Of a DNA stretch of 64,000 nt, positions 1 through 8,725 are shown one piece after another (position 1 is the first letter of the stretch; every line of letters begins with the position of its first letter). The notes under the pieces are model-generated. The model saw nothing but the letters and a program-made list of their open reading frames with translations, was not told the origin of the DNA and searched no databases. A program made the position numbers and the translations under genes. Source of the stretch: Novosphingobium meiothermophilum (GTDB lineage: Bacteria; Pseudomonadota; Alphaproteobacteria; Sphingomonadales; Sphingomonadaceae); contig NZ_QGHL01000008.1 of NCBI RefSeq assembly GCF_003171715.1, positions 1-64,000 on the forward strand. The letters run 5' to 3'.

Positions 1-702
1 GGCGGGGCGGGGCCGCTCCACGTCAATGCAGTGGCGCGCCTCATGGGATCATGGCCCGCGATCTCGCCGGTCAGTCCCGGCGTGCTCTGCGCGCTGGGCG
101 ATGCCACCACCCGCATGCGCACCGAAACCGCCCGCTCGTTCAGCCGCCTTGCCACGCAGACCGAAGCGGCTGATCTCATCGCCATTCTTGATGAAATGGC
201 CGCGCAAACCCGCGCCGAACTGCTGGCAGACGGCGTGCCCGCAGACGAAATCACCACAACTTTCGAGGTTGACGTGCGCTATGCCGGGCAGGCGTTCGAA
301 GTGCCACTGACGATCACCGCCGATGTGCTGAACGCGGATGGCATCGCCGGAATCCTTGCCCGCTTCGATGCCGAGCACAAGCGCCTGTTCACCTTCAACA
401 TGGACACCCCGCACGAGATCGTGAACCTGCGCGCAGTGGCCATGGGCCGCGCGCTTGATCTGCCGGCCGCCGAACTGGAAAAGGGCGATGGCAACCCTGC
501 CGCCGCCAAGATGCGCGATCACACCTTGTGGATGGACGGGCGCGAACAGGCCGCCGTCATCTATGACAGAGCCAAACTGCGCGCCGGAGACGTGATCCCC
601 GGCCCCGCCATCGTCTGTGAAATGGATTCGACCACGCTGATCGAGGCGGGCTGCGTCGGCACCGTCGACCATGTCGGCAACATCCTGATCAATCTGGCCT
701 GA
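1..702 (+). CDS. hyuA: Hydantoinase/oxoprolinase family protein, HyuA-type subunit (3' part)
   Basis: The frame is open from base 1, so the start lies upstream and only the last 233 residues are present. The first residues (GGAGPLHVNAVARLMGSWP) and the following PGVLCALGDATTR segment match the C-terminal part of HyuA/OplA-type ATP-dependent enzymes. This family includes N-methylhydantoinase A, 5-oxoprolinase and the related subunits of acetone and acetophenone carboxylases. The nucleotide-binding N-terminal half cannot be seen. The hyuB gene follows after 11 bases with a clear ribosome binding site, as expected for a two-subunit enzyme. Substrate is not known. The CoA transferase at the end of the operon argues for a carboxylic acid product that becomes a CoA ester rather than for glutathione-cycle oxoprolinase. 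Family assignment is firm; substrate is open. Confidence 0.9.
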   Translation, partial: GGAGPLHVNAVARLMGSWPAISPVSPGVLCALGDATTRMRTETARSFSRLATQTEAADLIAILDEMAAQTRAELLADGVPADEITTTFEVDVRYAGQAFEVPLTITADVLNADGIAGILARFDAEHKRLFTFNMDTPHEIVNLRAVAMGRALDLPAAELEKGDGNPAAAKMRDHTLWMDGREQAAVIYDRAKLRAGDVIPGPAIVCEMDSTTLIEAGCVGTVDHVGNILINLA

Positions 703-713
703 GGGAGCGAGAC

Positions 714-2600
714 ATGCCTGCAACCATCGTCCAGACCAATACCACCCCTTTCAACCGCGTTCCCATCGATCCGGTCACGCTCGACATCATCGAGAACGCG
801 CTGAGGAACGCGCGCATCGAGATGGACGCAACCCTCGTGCGCACCGCGATGTCTCCCGGCATCCGCGAACAGGGCGATGCCTTCCCGCTCATTGCCGATC
901 ACACCGGCAAGATGATCGTCGGCCAGTTCGGCAGCTTCATCGGCGGCTTTCTGGAAAACTACGAAGGCACCCTTGAAGACGGCGACATGATCTTCCTGTC
1001 CGATCCCTATTCGGTGGGCGGCGCGATCAGCCATTCGAACGACTGGCTGGTGCTGCTGCCCGTGTTCAAGGACGGACGCCTCATCGCCTATACCTCGATG
1101 TTCGGCCACCAGTCCGACATCGGCGGGAAGGTCGTCGGCTCGATGCCGATCAACGCGCGCTCGATCTTCGAGGAAGGCGTGCGCATCCCGCCCGTGAAGA
1201 TCTGGAAGAAGGGCGAATACAACGCCGATCTCATCCGCCTCGTCATGCACCAGACCCGCAAGCCCGACTGGTGCGCGGCCGACCTCAACGCGCTGATCGC
1301 CTCGTGCCGCGTGGCCGCACGCCGCGTGATCGAAATGGCGGAACGCTTTGGCGACGATGTCTATGTTTCGGCCACGCAGGAACTGCTGGCCCGCAACCAC
1401 CGCGCGATGAAGGCGCTGATCGGCATGGCCATTGCCGAAGAACCGGTCAGCTTCGAGGATTACATCTGCGACGACGGCATGGGCTTCGGCCCCTACAGGA
1501 TCAAGTGCACCATGTGGCGCGAGGGCGAGAAGGTCGTCCTTGATTTCGCGGGCACCGATCCGCAGTCGGTCGCCTCGATCAACTTCTTCCTCAACGAAAA
1601 CATGTTCAAGATGTTCTTCGGCATCTACATGATCATGGTCTTCGACCCGCAGATCCTGTTCAACGACGGGTTCTATGACCTGATCGATGTTCGCATCCCC
1701 GAAGGATCGCTGCTCAAGCCGAAGTTCCCCGCCGCGCTTTCGGGCCGCACTCATGCGCTGGGCCGCATCTTCGACATCCTCGGCGGCCTTCTGGGGCAGA
1801 AGACGCCGGAGTTCCTCAACGCCGCCGGATTTTCGTCCAGCCCCCACCTGTTCTACGCGGGCAACGATGAGCGTCCGGGCAAGGGCGGGGAATGGTTCCA
1901 GCTTTTCCAGATCGGCTTCGGCGGCATCCCCGGTCGCCCGATGGGCGACGGGCCGGATGGCCACTCGCTCTGGCCGGGCTTCACCAATGTGCCCAACGAG
2001 TTTCTGGAGCGCTACTTCCCGATGGTGATCGAACGCTACGAATGCGAGCCGGATTCGGGCGGCGCGGGTCTTCATCGCGGTGGCAACGGCATCCGCATGA
2101 CCTATCGCTTCCTGTCGAAGGGCGTGATCGCCATTCACGATGATCGCTGGTTCGTGCCGCCATGGGGCGTGAACGGCGGCGAGCCGGGTGCGCGCGCGCG
2201 CAAGATTCTGGAAAAGCCCGATGGCAGCCAGACCATCGTCGGCAACAAGGTGGAAGACCTTGAGGTGGAAGCGGGCGACATGCTGCACTTCATCACCTGG
2301 GGCGGCGGCGGCTGGGGCGATCCGCTTGCGCGCGATCCGGCTCTTGTGGGCAAGGAAATCGTGCAGGGGCTCGTCACGCCCGCAGGCGCGCGCGCCTATG
2401 GCGTCGTCGCCGATGGGGCGGGCATGGTCGATGCCGCTGCAACCGAAGCCCTGCGGGAAGAACTGCGCGCCGCGCGCGGCGAACTGCCGCTGTTCAACTA
2501 TGGCCCCGGTATCGAGACGCTGCGCGCCAACTGCCTTGCCGAAACCGGCCTGCCCGCGCCAATCCAGCCCGAATGGCCGCTGCTGGAGGCCGCAGAATGA
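714..2600 (+). CDS. hyuB: Hydantoinase B/oxoprolinase family protein, HyuB-type subunit
   Basis: The protein has 628 residues, within the usual 550-700 range for HyuB subunits. Near residues 15-20 it has the PVTLDIIENALRNA start typical of the family, and later GGAGLHRGGNGI and FITWGGGGWGDPL, both conserved glycine-rich HyuB signatures. The ATG at 714 is preceded by GGGAGCGAG at a good distance. It forms the second subunit with the HyuA-type protein directly upstream. Its stop codon overlaps the next start (ATGA at 2597-2600), so the CoA transferase is probably translationally coupled. Members act on cyclic amides, 5-oxoproline or, in the carboxylase branch, on ketones. Which reaction applies here cannot be told from the sequence alone. 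Confidence 0.92.
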   Translation: MPATIVQTNTTPFNRVPIDPVTLDIIENALRNARIEMDATLVRTAMSPGIREQGDAFPLIADHTGKMIVGQFGSFIGGFLENYEGTLEDGDMIFLSDPYSVGGAISHSNDWLVLLPVFKDGRLIAYTSMFGHQSDIGGKVVGSMPINARSIFEEGVRIPPVKIWKKGEYNADLIRLVMHQTRKPDWCAADLNALIASCRVAARRVIEMAERFGDDVYVSATQELLARNHRAMKALIGMAIAEEPVSFEDYICDDGMGFGPYRIKCTMWREGEKVVLDFAGTDPQSVASINFFLNENMFKMFFGIYMIMVFDPQILFNDGFYDLIDVRIPEGSLLKPKFPAALSGRTHALGRIFDILGGLLGQKTPEFLNAAGFSSSPHLFYAGNDERPGKGGEWFQLFQIGFGGIPGRPMGDGPDGHSLWPGFTNVPNEFLERYFPMVIERYECEPDSGGAGLHRGGNGIRMTYRFLSKGVIAIHDDRWFVPPWGVNGGEPGARARKILEKPDGSQTIVGNKVEDLEVEAGDMLHFITWGGGGWGDPLARDPALVGKEIVQGLVTPAGARAYGVVADGAGMVDAAATEALREELRAARGELPLFNYGPGIETLRANCLAETGLPAPIQPEWPLLEAAE

Positions 2601-3799
2601 CCATGGAAACAGCAAACCCCGGACCCTTGCGCGACATTCGCGTGGTTGAACTGGGCCAGCTTCTGGCCGGCCCGTTCTGCGGTCAGTTGCTGGGCGACAT
2701 GGGCGCGGATGTCATCAAGGTCGAACCGCCGGTAACTGGCGACCCCATGCGCGACTGGGGCCAGGGCAGCGAGAAGGTGCAGTGGGAAGTGATCGCGCGC
2801 AACAAGCGTTCGGTCAGCGCCAACCTGCGCATTCCCGAAGGACAGGCGCTGGTGAAGCGGCTGATTGCCCACGCCGATGTGGTGATCGAGAACTTCAAGC
2901 CCGGCACGATGGAAAAGTGGGGTCTTGGTCCCGACGTGCTGCTGGCAGAGCACCCCGGCCTCATCATCGCGCGCATGTCGGGCTATGGCCAGACCGGTCC
3001 CTATTCGAACCGCGCCGGGTTCGGCGGCATCGGCGAGGCCATGGGCGGTTGGCGCTATATCGTGGGCGAGCCTGACCGCGCGCCTTCGCGCATGGGCATT
3101 TCCATCGGGGATACGCTGACCGCCACCTATGGCTGCATGGGCGTGCTGGCGGCGCTGCACGAACGCAGCCGCAGCGGGCGCGGGCAGGTGATCGACGCCG
3201 CGCTTTACGAATCGGTGCTTCAGGTCATGGAAGGGCTGGTGCCCGAATATGACCGCACCGGCTACATCCGGGAACGCTCAGGCTCGGTGCTCAAGGGCAT
3301 TGCGCCGTCCAACGTCTACAAGTGCAAGGACGGCGAATTCATGATCGGCGCCAACAAGGATTCGCTGTGGAAGCGGCTGGCCGAGGCCATGGGCCGCCCC
3401 GAACTGGGAGATGATCCGCGCTATGCCACGCATCTGGCGCGCGGCGAGCACCAGGAGGAGCTCGACGAGCTTATCAACCGCTGGACGGCCACGCTGACGG
3501 TGGATGAAGTCGATGCGCTGATGATCGAATACTCGATTCCCGCTGGCCGCGTCTATCGCGCGCCCGACATGATCGCCGACCCGCACTTTCAGGCGCGCGA
3601 GGCGATCATCGAGGTGGAAACCGAACGCTTCGGCAAGCTGAAAATGCAGTCCAGCTTTCCCAAGTTCTCGGCGACCCCCGGATCGGTGCGCCGCCCCGCG
3701 CCCTCAAAGGTAGGCCAGCACAATGCCGAGATCTACGGCGATCTTCTGGGCCTTGGCGAGGCGGAACTGGCCGAGATGGCCCAGAAAGGCGTGATCTGA
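2597..3799 (+). CDS. CaiB/BaiF family CoA transferase (type III)
   Basis: The protein has 400 residues when read from the ATG at 2597, which overlaps the hyuB stop. An ATG two codons later (2603) is also possible. The N-terminus (RVVELGQLLAGPFCGQLLGD, then MGADVIKVEPP) is the classic start of formyl-CoA/CaiB-type class III CoA transferases. The segment MGISIGDTLTATYGCMG contains the Asp (about residue 172) expected to carry the acyl/CoA intermediate, and GRGQVIDAALYES follows. It moves CoA from a donor such as succinyl-CoA to an organic acid. Co-transcription with HyuA/HyuB suggests that it activates the acid made by that enzyme. The 3' end faces the 3' end of purD with 28 bases between them. 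Confidence 0.9.
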   Translation: MTMETANPGPLRDIRVVELGQLLAGPFCGQLLGDMGADVIKVEPPVTGDPMRDWGQGSEKVQWEVIARNKRSVSANLRIPEGQALVKRLIAHADVVIENFKPGTMEKWGLGPDVLLAEHPGLIIARMSGYGQTGPYSNRAGFGGIGEAMGGWRYIVGEPDRAPSRMGISIGDTLTATYGCMGVLAALHERSRSGRGQVIDAALYESVLQVMEGLVPEYDRTGYIRERSGSVLKGIAPSNVYKCKDGEFMIGANKDSLWKRLAEAMGRPELGDDPRYATHLARGEHQEELDELINRWTATLTVDEVDALMIEYSIPAGRVYRAPDMIADPHFQAREAIIEVETERFGKLKMQSSFPKFSATPGSVRRPAPSKVGQHNAEIYGDLLGLGEAELAEMAQKGVI

Positions 3800-3811
3800 A
3801 GGATGCGATAC

Positions 3812-3847
3812 GCGAGGGGGAAGGCGGCTATGCCCCCGCCTCCTCGC
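3812..3847. terminator. Possible shared hairpin between the CoA transferase gene and purD
   Basis: GCGAGG (3812-3817) pairs with CCTCGC (3842-3847) and AGGCGG (3822-3827) pairs with CCGCCT (3836-3841), leaving a four-base bulge. It lies across the 28-base gap between two converging genes and the end of purD. There is no T-run, so intrinsic termination is uncertain. Confidence 0.3.
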
Positions 3848-5114
3848 GCTCGATCTCGCGCCAGCCGATGTCGCGGCGGCAGAAGCCTTCGGGAAAGCTG
3901 ATGGCATCGACCGCGGCATAGGCGGCATCGCGCGCCGCCTTCACGCTTGGCCCGCGCGCCGTCACGTTGAGCACGCGCCCGCCACTGGCGGTGAGCACCC
4001 CATCGGCCGAAAGCGCGGTGCCCGCGTGGAACACCTTGGCCCCGCCCGCTTCGGCGGCGGGAATATGATCTATCCGCCCGCCCTTCTTCGGCGTTCCGGG
4101 ATAGCCCTCGGCGGCCATGACCACGGTCATGGCCACGTCGGCGGAAAAGCGCGGCGGCTGGATGCCGGAAAGCCGGTTGTCGGCACAGGCATGGAGCAGT
4201 TCCACCAGATCGCTTTCGAGGCGCATCATCAGCACCTGGCATTCCGGATCGCCGAAGCGGGCGTTGTATTCGATCAGCTTCGGCCCCTGCGCGGTCAGCA
4301 TCAGGCCCGCATAGAGCACACCGGAATAGGGCGTTCCCTGATCCGCCATGGCCTTCACCGTGGGCGCGATGATCTGCGTCATGGCGGCCGCCTCAAGCTC
4401 TGGCGTCAAGACCCGCGCCGGGCTGTAGGCGCCCATGCCGCCGGTATTGGGGCCGGTATCGCCATCGCCCACGCGCTTGTGATCCTGTGCCGAACCGAAC
4501 GGCACGATGGTGGCCCCATCGGTGAGCGCAAAGAAGCTTGCCTCCTCGCCGGTCAGGAACTCCTCGATCACCACTTCGGTGCCCGCCGCGCCGAAGGCCC
4601 CGTCGAACATGTGATCCACCGCGGCTTCGGCCTCGGCCATGGTCATGGCCACGACCACGCCCTTGCCCGCCGCCAGCCCATCGGCCTTTATGACCACCGG
4701 CGCGCCGAAATCGGCCAGCGCCGCGCGTGCTTCTTCAAGCGACTTTGCCCGCACATAGCCTGCCGTCGGGATGCCGGCGCGGGCGCACAGATCCTTGGTG
4801 AAGCCCTTCGATCCTTCAAGCTGGGCGGCCGCACGGCTCGGCCCGAACACGGCAAAGCCCGCTGCGCGCAGCGAATCCGCAAGGCCATCCACCAGCGGGG
4901 CTTCCGGGCCAACCACGACAAGACCGATATGCTGCGCCTCGCAGAAACTCACCACGGCGGCATGGTCGGTCAGGTCAAGCGCCACAAGCCTTGCGTGTTC
5001 GGCAATGCCCGGATTTCCCGGCGAAGCCCACAGCGCGGTGCAACGCGGCGATTGCGCCAGTTTCCAGCTAAGGGCATGTTCGCGCCCACCCGATCCCAGC
5101 AGCAGGATATTCAT
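3828..5114 (-). CDS. purD: Phosphoribosylamine-glycine ligase (GAR synthetase)
   Basis: This 428-residue protein is the normal length for PurD, the ATP-grasp enzyme that joins glycine to phosphoribosylamine in step two of purine synthesis. The N-terminus [19 protein letters not shown] is diagnostic. [11 protein letters not shown] (residues 143-153) is the ATP-grasp nucleotide loop, and [12 protein letters not shown] and [10 protein letters not shown] are conserved active-site segments. It is cytoplasmic and stands apart from other pur genes. The start codon overlaps the start codon of xseA on the other strand within a single CATG (5112-5115), so there is no intergenic spacer at all. Its promoter must therefore lie inside the xseA coding region. 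Confidence 0.97.
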   Translation of the reverse strand: MNILLLGSGGREHALSWKLAQSPRCTALWASPGNPGIAEHARLVALDLTDHAAVVSFCEAQHIGLVVVGPEAPLVDGLADSLRAAGFAVFGPSRAAAQLEGSKGFTKDLCARAGIPTAGYVRAKSLEEARAALADFGAPVVIKADGLAAGKGVVVAMTMAEAEAAVDHMFDGAFGAAGTEVVIEEFLTGEEASFFALTDGATIVPFGSAQDHKRVGDGDTGPNTGGMGAYSPARVLTPELEAAAMTQIIAPTVKAMADQGTPYSGVLYAGLMLTAQGPKLIEYNARFGDPECQVLMMRLESDLVELLHACADNRLSGIQPPRFSADVAMTVVMAAEGYPGTPKKGGRIDHIPAAEAGGAKVFHAGTALSADGVLTASGGRVLNVTARGPSVKAARDAAYAAVDAISFPEGFCRRDIGWREIEREEAGA

Positions 5115-6588
5115 GGCATTCCCTTCCGCGCCCTATGACGACGATGACAGCGATGGTTCGGGCGGGCTCCTAGCGAGGGAATCGGCCGGCGACAACGCTC
5201 CGGCCCTGTCCATCTCCGAGATTTCGGCGCTGCTCAAGCGCACGGTCGAGGACCGCTTCGGCTTCGTGCGGGTGCGCGGCGAACTTTCGGGCGTGAAGCG
5301 CGCGGCATCGGGCCACCTCTATTGCAGCCTCAAGGACGAGAACGCACGCCTGGATGGCGTGATGTGGCGCGGCAATGCACAGCGGCTGAACTTCCGCCCC
5401 GAAGATGGCGTGGAAGTGATCGCCACGGGCAAGCTTACCACCTATCCCGGCCGCTCCAACTACCAGATCGTGATCGACCGCATGGAAATTGCGGGCGAAG
5501 GGGCGCTGCTGGCACTGCTGGCAAAGCTCAAGGCGCGGCTGGAGGCAGAAGGGCTGTTCGATGCAGGCCGCAAGCAGCCCCTGCCCTTCCTGCCGCGCGT
5601 CATCGGCGTCGTCACCTCGCCCACCGGCGCGGTGATCCGCGACATCCTGCATCGCCTTTCCGACCGCTTTCCCACCCGTGTCGTGGTCTGGCCGGTGCTG
5701 GTGCAGGGGCAAGGCGCGGGCGCGCAGATCGCCAATGCGGTGCGCGGCTTTTCCGCCATTGCGCCGGGCGGCCCCATTCCCCGCCCCGATCTGGTGATCG
5801 TCGCGCGCGGAGGCGGTTCGATCGAGGATCTTTGGTGCTTCAACGAGGAAGAGGTGGTGCGCGCGGTCGCCGAATGCACCATCCCGATCATCAGTGCCGT
5901 GGGGCACGAAACCGACACCACCCTGTGCGATTTCGCCGCAGACCTGCGCGCACCCACGCCCACCGCCGCGGCCGAACTGGCTGTGCCCGTCCATGCCGAG
6001 CTGGCCACCTTCGTTGCCGATCTCAACGCCCGCCAGCGCCGCGCCCTTGCGCGCCAGCTGGCGCAGGCCAGGGAACGTCTCGAAGCGCGCAGCCAGCGCC
6101 TGCCCCCGCCGCAAAGCCTGCTCCAGGCCCAGGCCCAGCGCGTCGATGATCTGGCCGATCGCCTGCGCCGCGCGCTGATCCATCGCACCGAAATTGCCGC
6201 ATCGCTGCTTGCCCGCCATGCCGGAGCCTTGCGCCCCGCCCTGCTTTCCGCGCGGCTTGAACGGGAGGCCGAACGCCTTGCCGCGCGCCGCCTGCGCCCG
6301 GAAGTTCTGCTCCAGCGCATCGAACATGCGCGCGGCAAGGTCGATGCGCTCGACCGGCTGCGCCGCTCGCTCGATCCCAGAGCGCCGCTGCAACGCGGCT
6401 ATGTCCTCGTCACCGCGCCCGATGGACAGGTCATGCGCACGCGCGCGGCAGCGGCATCGCACGCCGCCTTGCGGCTGGAGTTTGCCGATGGCCTGCTGGA
6501 TGTCAGCACCGCAAGCGCACCGCCGCCACGCCCTGCCGCAAAATCGCGCACCGCAGCACCTGCCGCAGGCCAGCAGGAATTGTTCTGA
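5113..6588 (+). CDS. xseA: Exodeoxyribonuclease VII large subunit
   Basis: Read from the ATG at 5113 the protein has 491 residues, slightly longer than the E. coli enzyme (about 456). After an acidic lead ([12 protein letters not shown]) comes the OB-fold DNA-binding domain, with [16 protein letters not shown] at about residues 35-50. The catalytic core follows, including [19 protein letters not shown] and the [11 protein letters not shown] segment. The coiled-coil and C-terminal part ends in QELF. With the small subunit XseB (not in this window) it degrades single-stranded DNA. The start is inferred; a downstream start after the acidic lead is not available as ATG. The gene is divergent from purD, and a DUF2093 gene follows after 26 bases. 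Confidence 0.95.
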   Translation: MAFPSAPYDDDDSDGSGGLLARESAGDNAPALSISEISALLKRTVEDRFGFVRVRGELSGVKRAASGHLYCSLKDENARLDGVMWRGNAQRLNFRPEDGVEVIATGKLTTYPGRSNYQIVIDRMEIAGEGALLALLAKLKARLEAEGLFDAGRKQPLPFLPRVIGVVTSPTGAVIRDILHRLSDRFPTRVVVWPVLVQGQGAGAQIANAVRGFSAIAPGGPIPRPDLVIVARGGGSIEDLWCFNEEEVVRAVAECTIPIISAVGHETDTTLCDFAADLRAPTPTAAAELAVPVHAELATFVADLNARQRRALARQLAQARERLEARSQRLPPPQSLLQAQAQRVDDLADRLRRALIHRTEIAASLLARHAGALRPALLSARLEREAERLAARRLRPEVLLQRIEHARGKVDALDRLRRSLDPRAPLQRGYVLVTAPDGQVMRTRAAAASHAALRLEFADGLLDVSTASAPPPRPAAKSRTAAPAAGQQELF

Positions 6589-6614
6589 ACGCGCCCGGTT
6601 GCTACATTGAAGTC

Positions 6615-6815
6615 ATGCTCATGTCCCATTCAGGCCGTCTTGCGCGGCTCCATTATCTACCCGGCGGCTTCCGGCAGCTTTCTGCCGGGGATCACGTGAT
6701 CTGCGCCGTTTCGGGCGTTCAGATCCCGCTCGATGCGCTGCGCTACTGGTGCGCCCGCAGGCAGGAAGCCTATGCCACGGCGGAGATATCCACCCGCCGC
6801 CATCTTGAAGGCTGA
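6615..6815 (+). CDS. DUF2093 family protein
   Basis: This 66-residue protein (MLMSHSGRLARLHYLPGG at the start, then GDHVICAVSGVQIPLD and LRYWCARRQEAY) matches the small DUF2093 family found in alphaproteobacteria. Function is unknown. Members usually sit directly behind xseA, as here. It has no signal peptide or membrane segment. A second ATG lies two codons in (6621). The stop at 6813-6815 is separated by one base from the ATG of the following peptidase gene, which points to translational coupling. Confidence 0.85.
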   Translation: MLMSHSGRLARLHYLPGGFRQLSAGDHVICAVSGVQIPLDALRYWCARRQEAYATAEISTRRHLEG

Positions 6816-6819
6816 AATG

Positions 6820-7689
6820 ATGGAGCGCCGCGCCTTTCTGGGCGGCTCGGCGGCGGCACTGGCCACATCCGCCCTGCGAGGGAAATCAGGCGCGGCGGCT
6901 CCCGCCGCCCCCGTCACCATCGATCCGGCCAGCCGGTTGACGCAGGGCGGCTGGATGCGCGGAAAGGTGCAGTCAGGCGTGCGCGCGCTTGCCCTCGGCG
7001 GCAAGGCGCTGCCGTTTGCGCCCGATGGCAGCTTCATCGCCGCGTTTGACCGTGACGCTGGCGCCACCCACGCGCTTTCCCTCACCATGGCAGACGGGCG
7101 CAGCGTGATTCGCGAACTCGCCATCGCCCCGCGCGCATGGCAGATCGAACACATCAACGTGGCGCGCAAGCCCGGCGGCGTGACCGACGAGGACTATCTG
7201 CGCCTGCGGCAGGCCGAACTTGCCCGCATCGGCGCGGCGCGCAGCCGCGAGACGGCGGCCGAAGGATGGCGACAGGATTTCATCCGGCCCGCACCGGGGC
7301 GCTTTTCCGGTCGCTTCGGCGCGCAGCGCATCTACAGGGGCGAGCCGGCGGCCTATCATTCCGGGCTCGATATCGCAGGCGGCGCCGGCACCGTCTATGT
7401 TGCCCCGGCCGATGGCCTCGTGATCCTTGCCGCCGCCGACAAGCCGTTCAGCCTCGAAGGCCATCTGCTCATGCTCGATCACGGCATGGGGCTGAACAGC
7501 GCCTTCCTGCACAGTTCCGCGCTGCTGGTGAAAGAAGGCGACACGGTGCGCCGCGGCGATCCCCTGGGGCGCATCGGCAGCACCGGCCGCGCCACCGGCC
7601 CGCATCTGCACTGGTCGGTCAAATGGCGCGAAGCCCGGCTGGACCCGCTGCTGCTGCTTGGCAGTGCCGGTGGCGAGGGAACGGGTTGA
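6820..7689 (+). CDS. Exported M23 family metallopeptidase
   Basis: Two ATG codons stand in tandem (6817 and 6820). The second has the better distance to AAGG at 6808-6811 and gives 289 residues. The N-terminus MERRAFLGGSAAALA has a twin-arginine-like motif (RRAFLGG) followed by a hydrophobic stretch, so Tat or Sec export to the periplasm is likely. The C-terminal half is an M23/LytM domain with the zinc ligands in HSGLD (His180, Asp184) and HLH (His262, His264), all intact, so it should be an active peptidoglycan endopeptidase. It has no LysM or SH3 domain. Together with xseA and DUF2093 it forms a tight rightward cluster. Role is probably cell-wall turnover; the exact bond cut is not known. 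Confidence 0.9.
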   Translation: MERRAFLGGSAAALATSALRGKSGAAAPAAPVTIDPASRLTQGGWMRGKVQSGVRALALGGKALPFAPDGSFIAAFDRDAGATHALSLTMADGRSVIRELAIAPRAWQIEHINVARKPGGVTDEDYLRLRQAELARIGAARSRETAAEGWRQDFIRPAPGRFSGRFGAQRIYRGEPAAYHSGLDIAGGAGTVYVAPADGLVILAAADKPFSLEGHLLMLDHGMGLNSAFLHSSALLVKEGDTVRRGDPLGRIGSTGRATGPHLHWSVKWREARLDPLLLLGSAGGEGTG

Positions 7690-7742
7690 ATACCAAACCG
7701 ATGCGCAATGCACGGGCGGATTGACGCACAGGGAGATTGAGG

Positions 7743-8234
7743 ATGTTTCACGCACGATTGCCCTTCAGGACAGGACCGGGCCTGGTGCTGTTCGCGGCGA
7801 TCCTTCTTCCACAAACGCAGGCGGTGGCGGCCGATCCGCTTGCTCGCTGCCGCGCGATTGCCGATCCGGGCGCACGGCTGGCCTGCTATGATGCAATTGC
7901 CCCTTCAGCGGAGCAAGGCTCGGCAGCCATGGCCGCTGATGCCTCTTCCCCCGCGGCAGCCAGCACCGATACCTTCGGCAAGCCGCAACGCATCAGGCCG
8001 GAGGATCGCGCGTCGATCAGTGCGACCGTCGTCGCAACCAGCTTCGATCCCAAGCTCGGCTTTGCCACGCTGACACTCGACAACGGGCAAGTCTGGCAGA
8101 CATCCTCGAACGGCACTCTGGCTGGCCGCCTGCGAGAAGGGCAGGCTGTGACCATCCGTGACGGCGGCATGTTCGGCTATCGTCTGCGGATCGAAGGAAG
8201 AACGGGCTTTCAGGCAGTCACACGCGTGAAATAG
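7743..8234 (+). CDS. Small secreted protein with an N-terminal paired-Cys motif
   Basis: The ATG at 7743 has GGGAG (7731-7735) in good position and gives 163 residues. A TTG two codons earlier is a weaker choice. A signal peptide (about residues 1-31, ending AVAA) is followed by LARCRAIADPGARLACYDAIA, a pair of cysteines flanking a short helix. This motif is common in secreted proteins of Gram-negative bacteria, including the TagO/VasI group, but that alone does not give a function. The C-terminal half looks like a small beta domain (TLTLDNGQVWQTSSNG). It lies 53 bases downstream of the peptidase gene and could be co-transcribed. I do not recognise a specific role. Confidence 0.75.
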   Translation: MFHARLPFRTGPGLVLFAAILLPQTQAVAADPLARCRAIADPGARLACYDAIAPSAEQGSAAMAADASSPAAASTDTFGKPQRIRPEDRASISATVVATSFDPKLGFATLTLDNGQVWQTSSNGTLAGRLREGQAVTIRDGGMFGYRLRIEGRTGFQAVTRVK

Positions 8235-8309
8235 GGTCCGGAACAGACACTTCGGGGATGCGCGGCGCTACCCGGATCGGGCCGGACTTTCCACCTTGCC
8301 GCAATTTTC

Positions 8310-8597
8310 ATGGACAGGACCACGATCATGCTCAGATCCGCCATTGCCCTGCTGCTCATAACCAGTTCGGGCGCTCTTTGTGCCACACCGCCTGAAGAGC
8401 GCGATCTTCCCCCTGCAAAGCAGGACGAGGGGGAGATGATCTGCAAGTATTTCAAGGTGACAGGCTCGCGCCTTTCGACCCGGCGCGTGTGCAAGACGCA
8501 AAAGGAGTGGGATGACGAGCGCGTCGCCAACGGCGAGATCATCCGCCAGCAGCGCGGGGCTGCGGGTGGTCCGCAACCGGGCAACAGCGGCGGCTGA
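8310..8597 (+). CDS. Small secreted protein, function unknown
   Basis: This reads as 95 residues from 8310, or 89 from the ATG at 8328, which fits a signal peptide (MLRSAIALLLITSSGALCA) better. The mature part has one Cys-containing pair of segments, MICKYFKVTGSRLSTRRVC and the following TQKEWDDERVANGE. This VTGSRL-RRVC-KEW pattern recurs in small secreted proteins of sphingomonads, but no function is known to me. It lies 75 bases after the preceding small secreted protein, in the same direction. The C-terminus is low-complexity (GAAGGPQPGNSGG). Confidence 0.6.
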   Translation: MDRTTIMLRSAIALLLITSSGALCATPPEERDLPPAKQDEGEMICKYFKVTGSRLSTRRVCKTQKEWDDERVANGEIIRQQRGAAGGPQPGNSGG

Positions 8598-8670
8598 AGA
8601 CCGCGCCTTATTCAGACAGGCGCCTGATCGCCCCTCAGCGCAGCCATAGCGGCATCAGCGCATAAACAAA

Positions 8671-8697
8671 GGAGGCGGTAGCGTTGCTACCGCCTCC
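8671..8697 (-). terminator. Rho-independent terminator of the leftward TonB receptor gene
   Basis: GGAGGCGGTAGC (8671-8682) and GCTACCGCCTCC (8686-8697) form a perfect 12-bp stem with a 3-base loop. On the minus strand the stem is followed by TTTGTTTATG. It begins 29 bases after the stop of the receptor gene. Confidence 0.88.
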
Positions 8698-8725
8698 TCC
8701 GTTCTGGACTGCGCCAATCCCTGGA

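Noticed and set aside
1..2600. 5-oxoprolinase of the glutathione cycle
   Set aside because: The two-subunit layout together with a CoA transferase makes this one option only; no specific residue evidence was found, so the neutral family name was kept.
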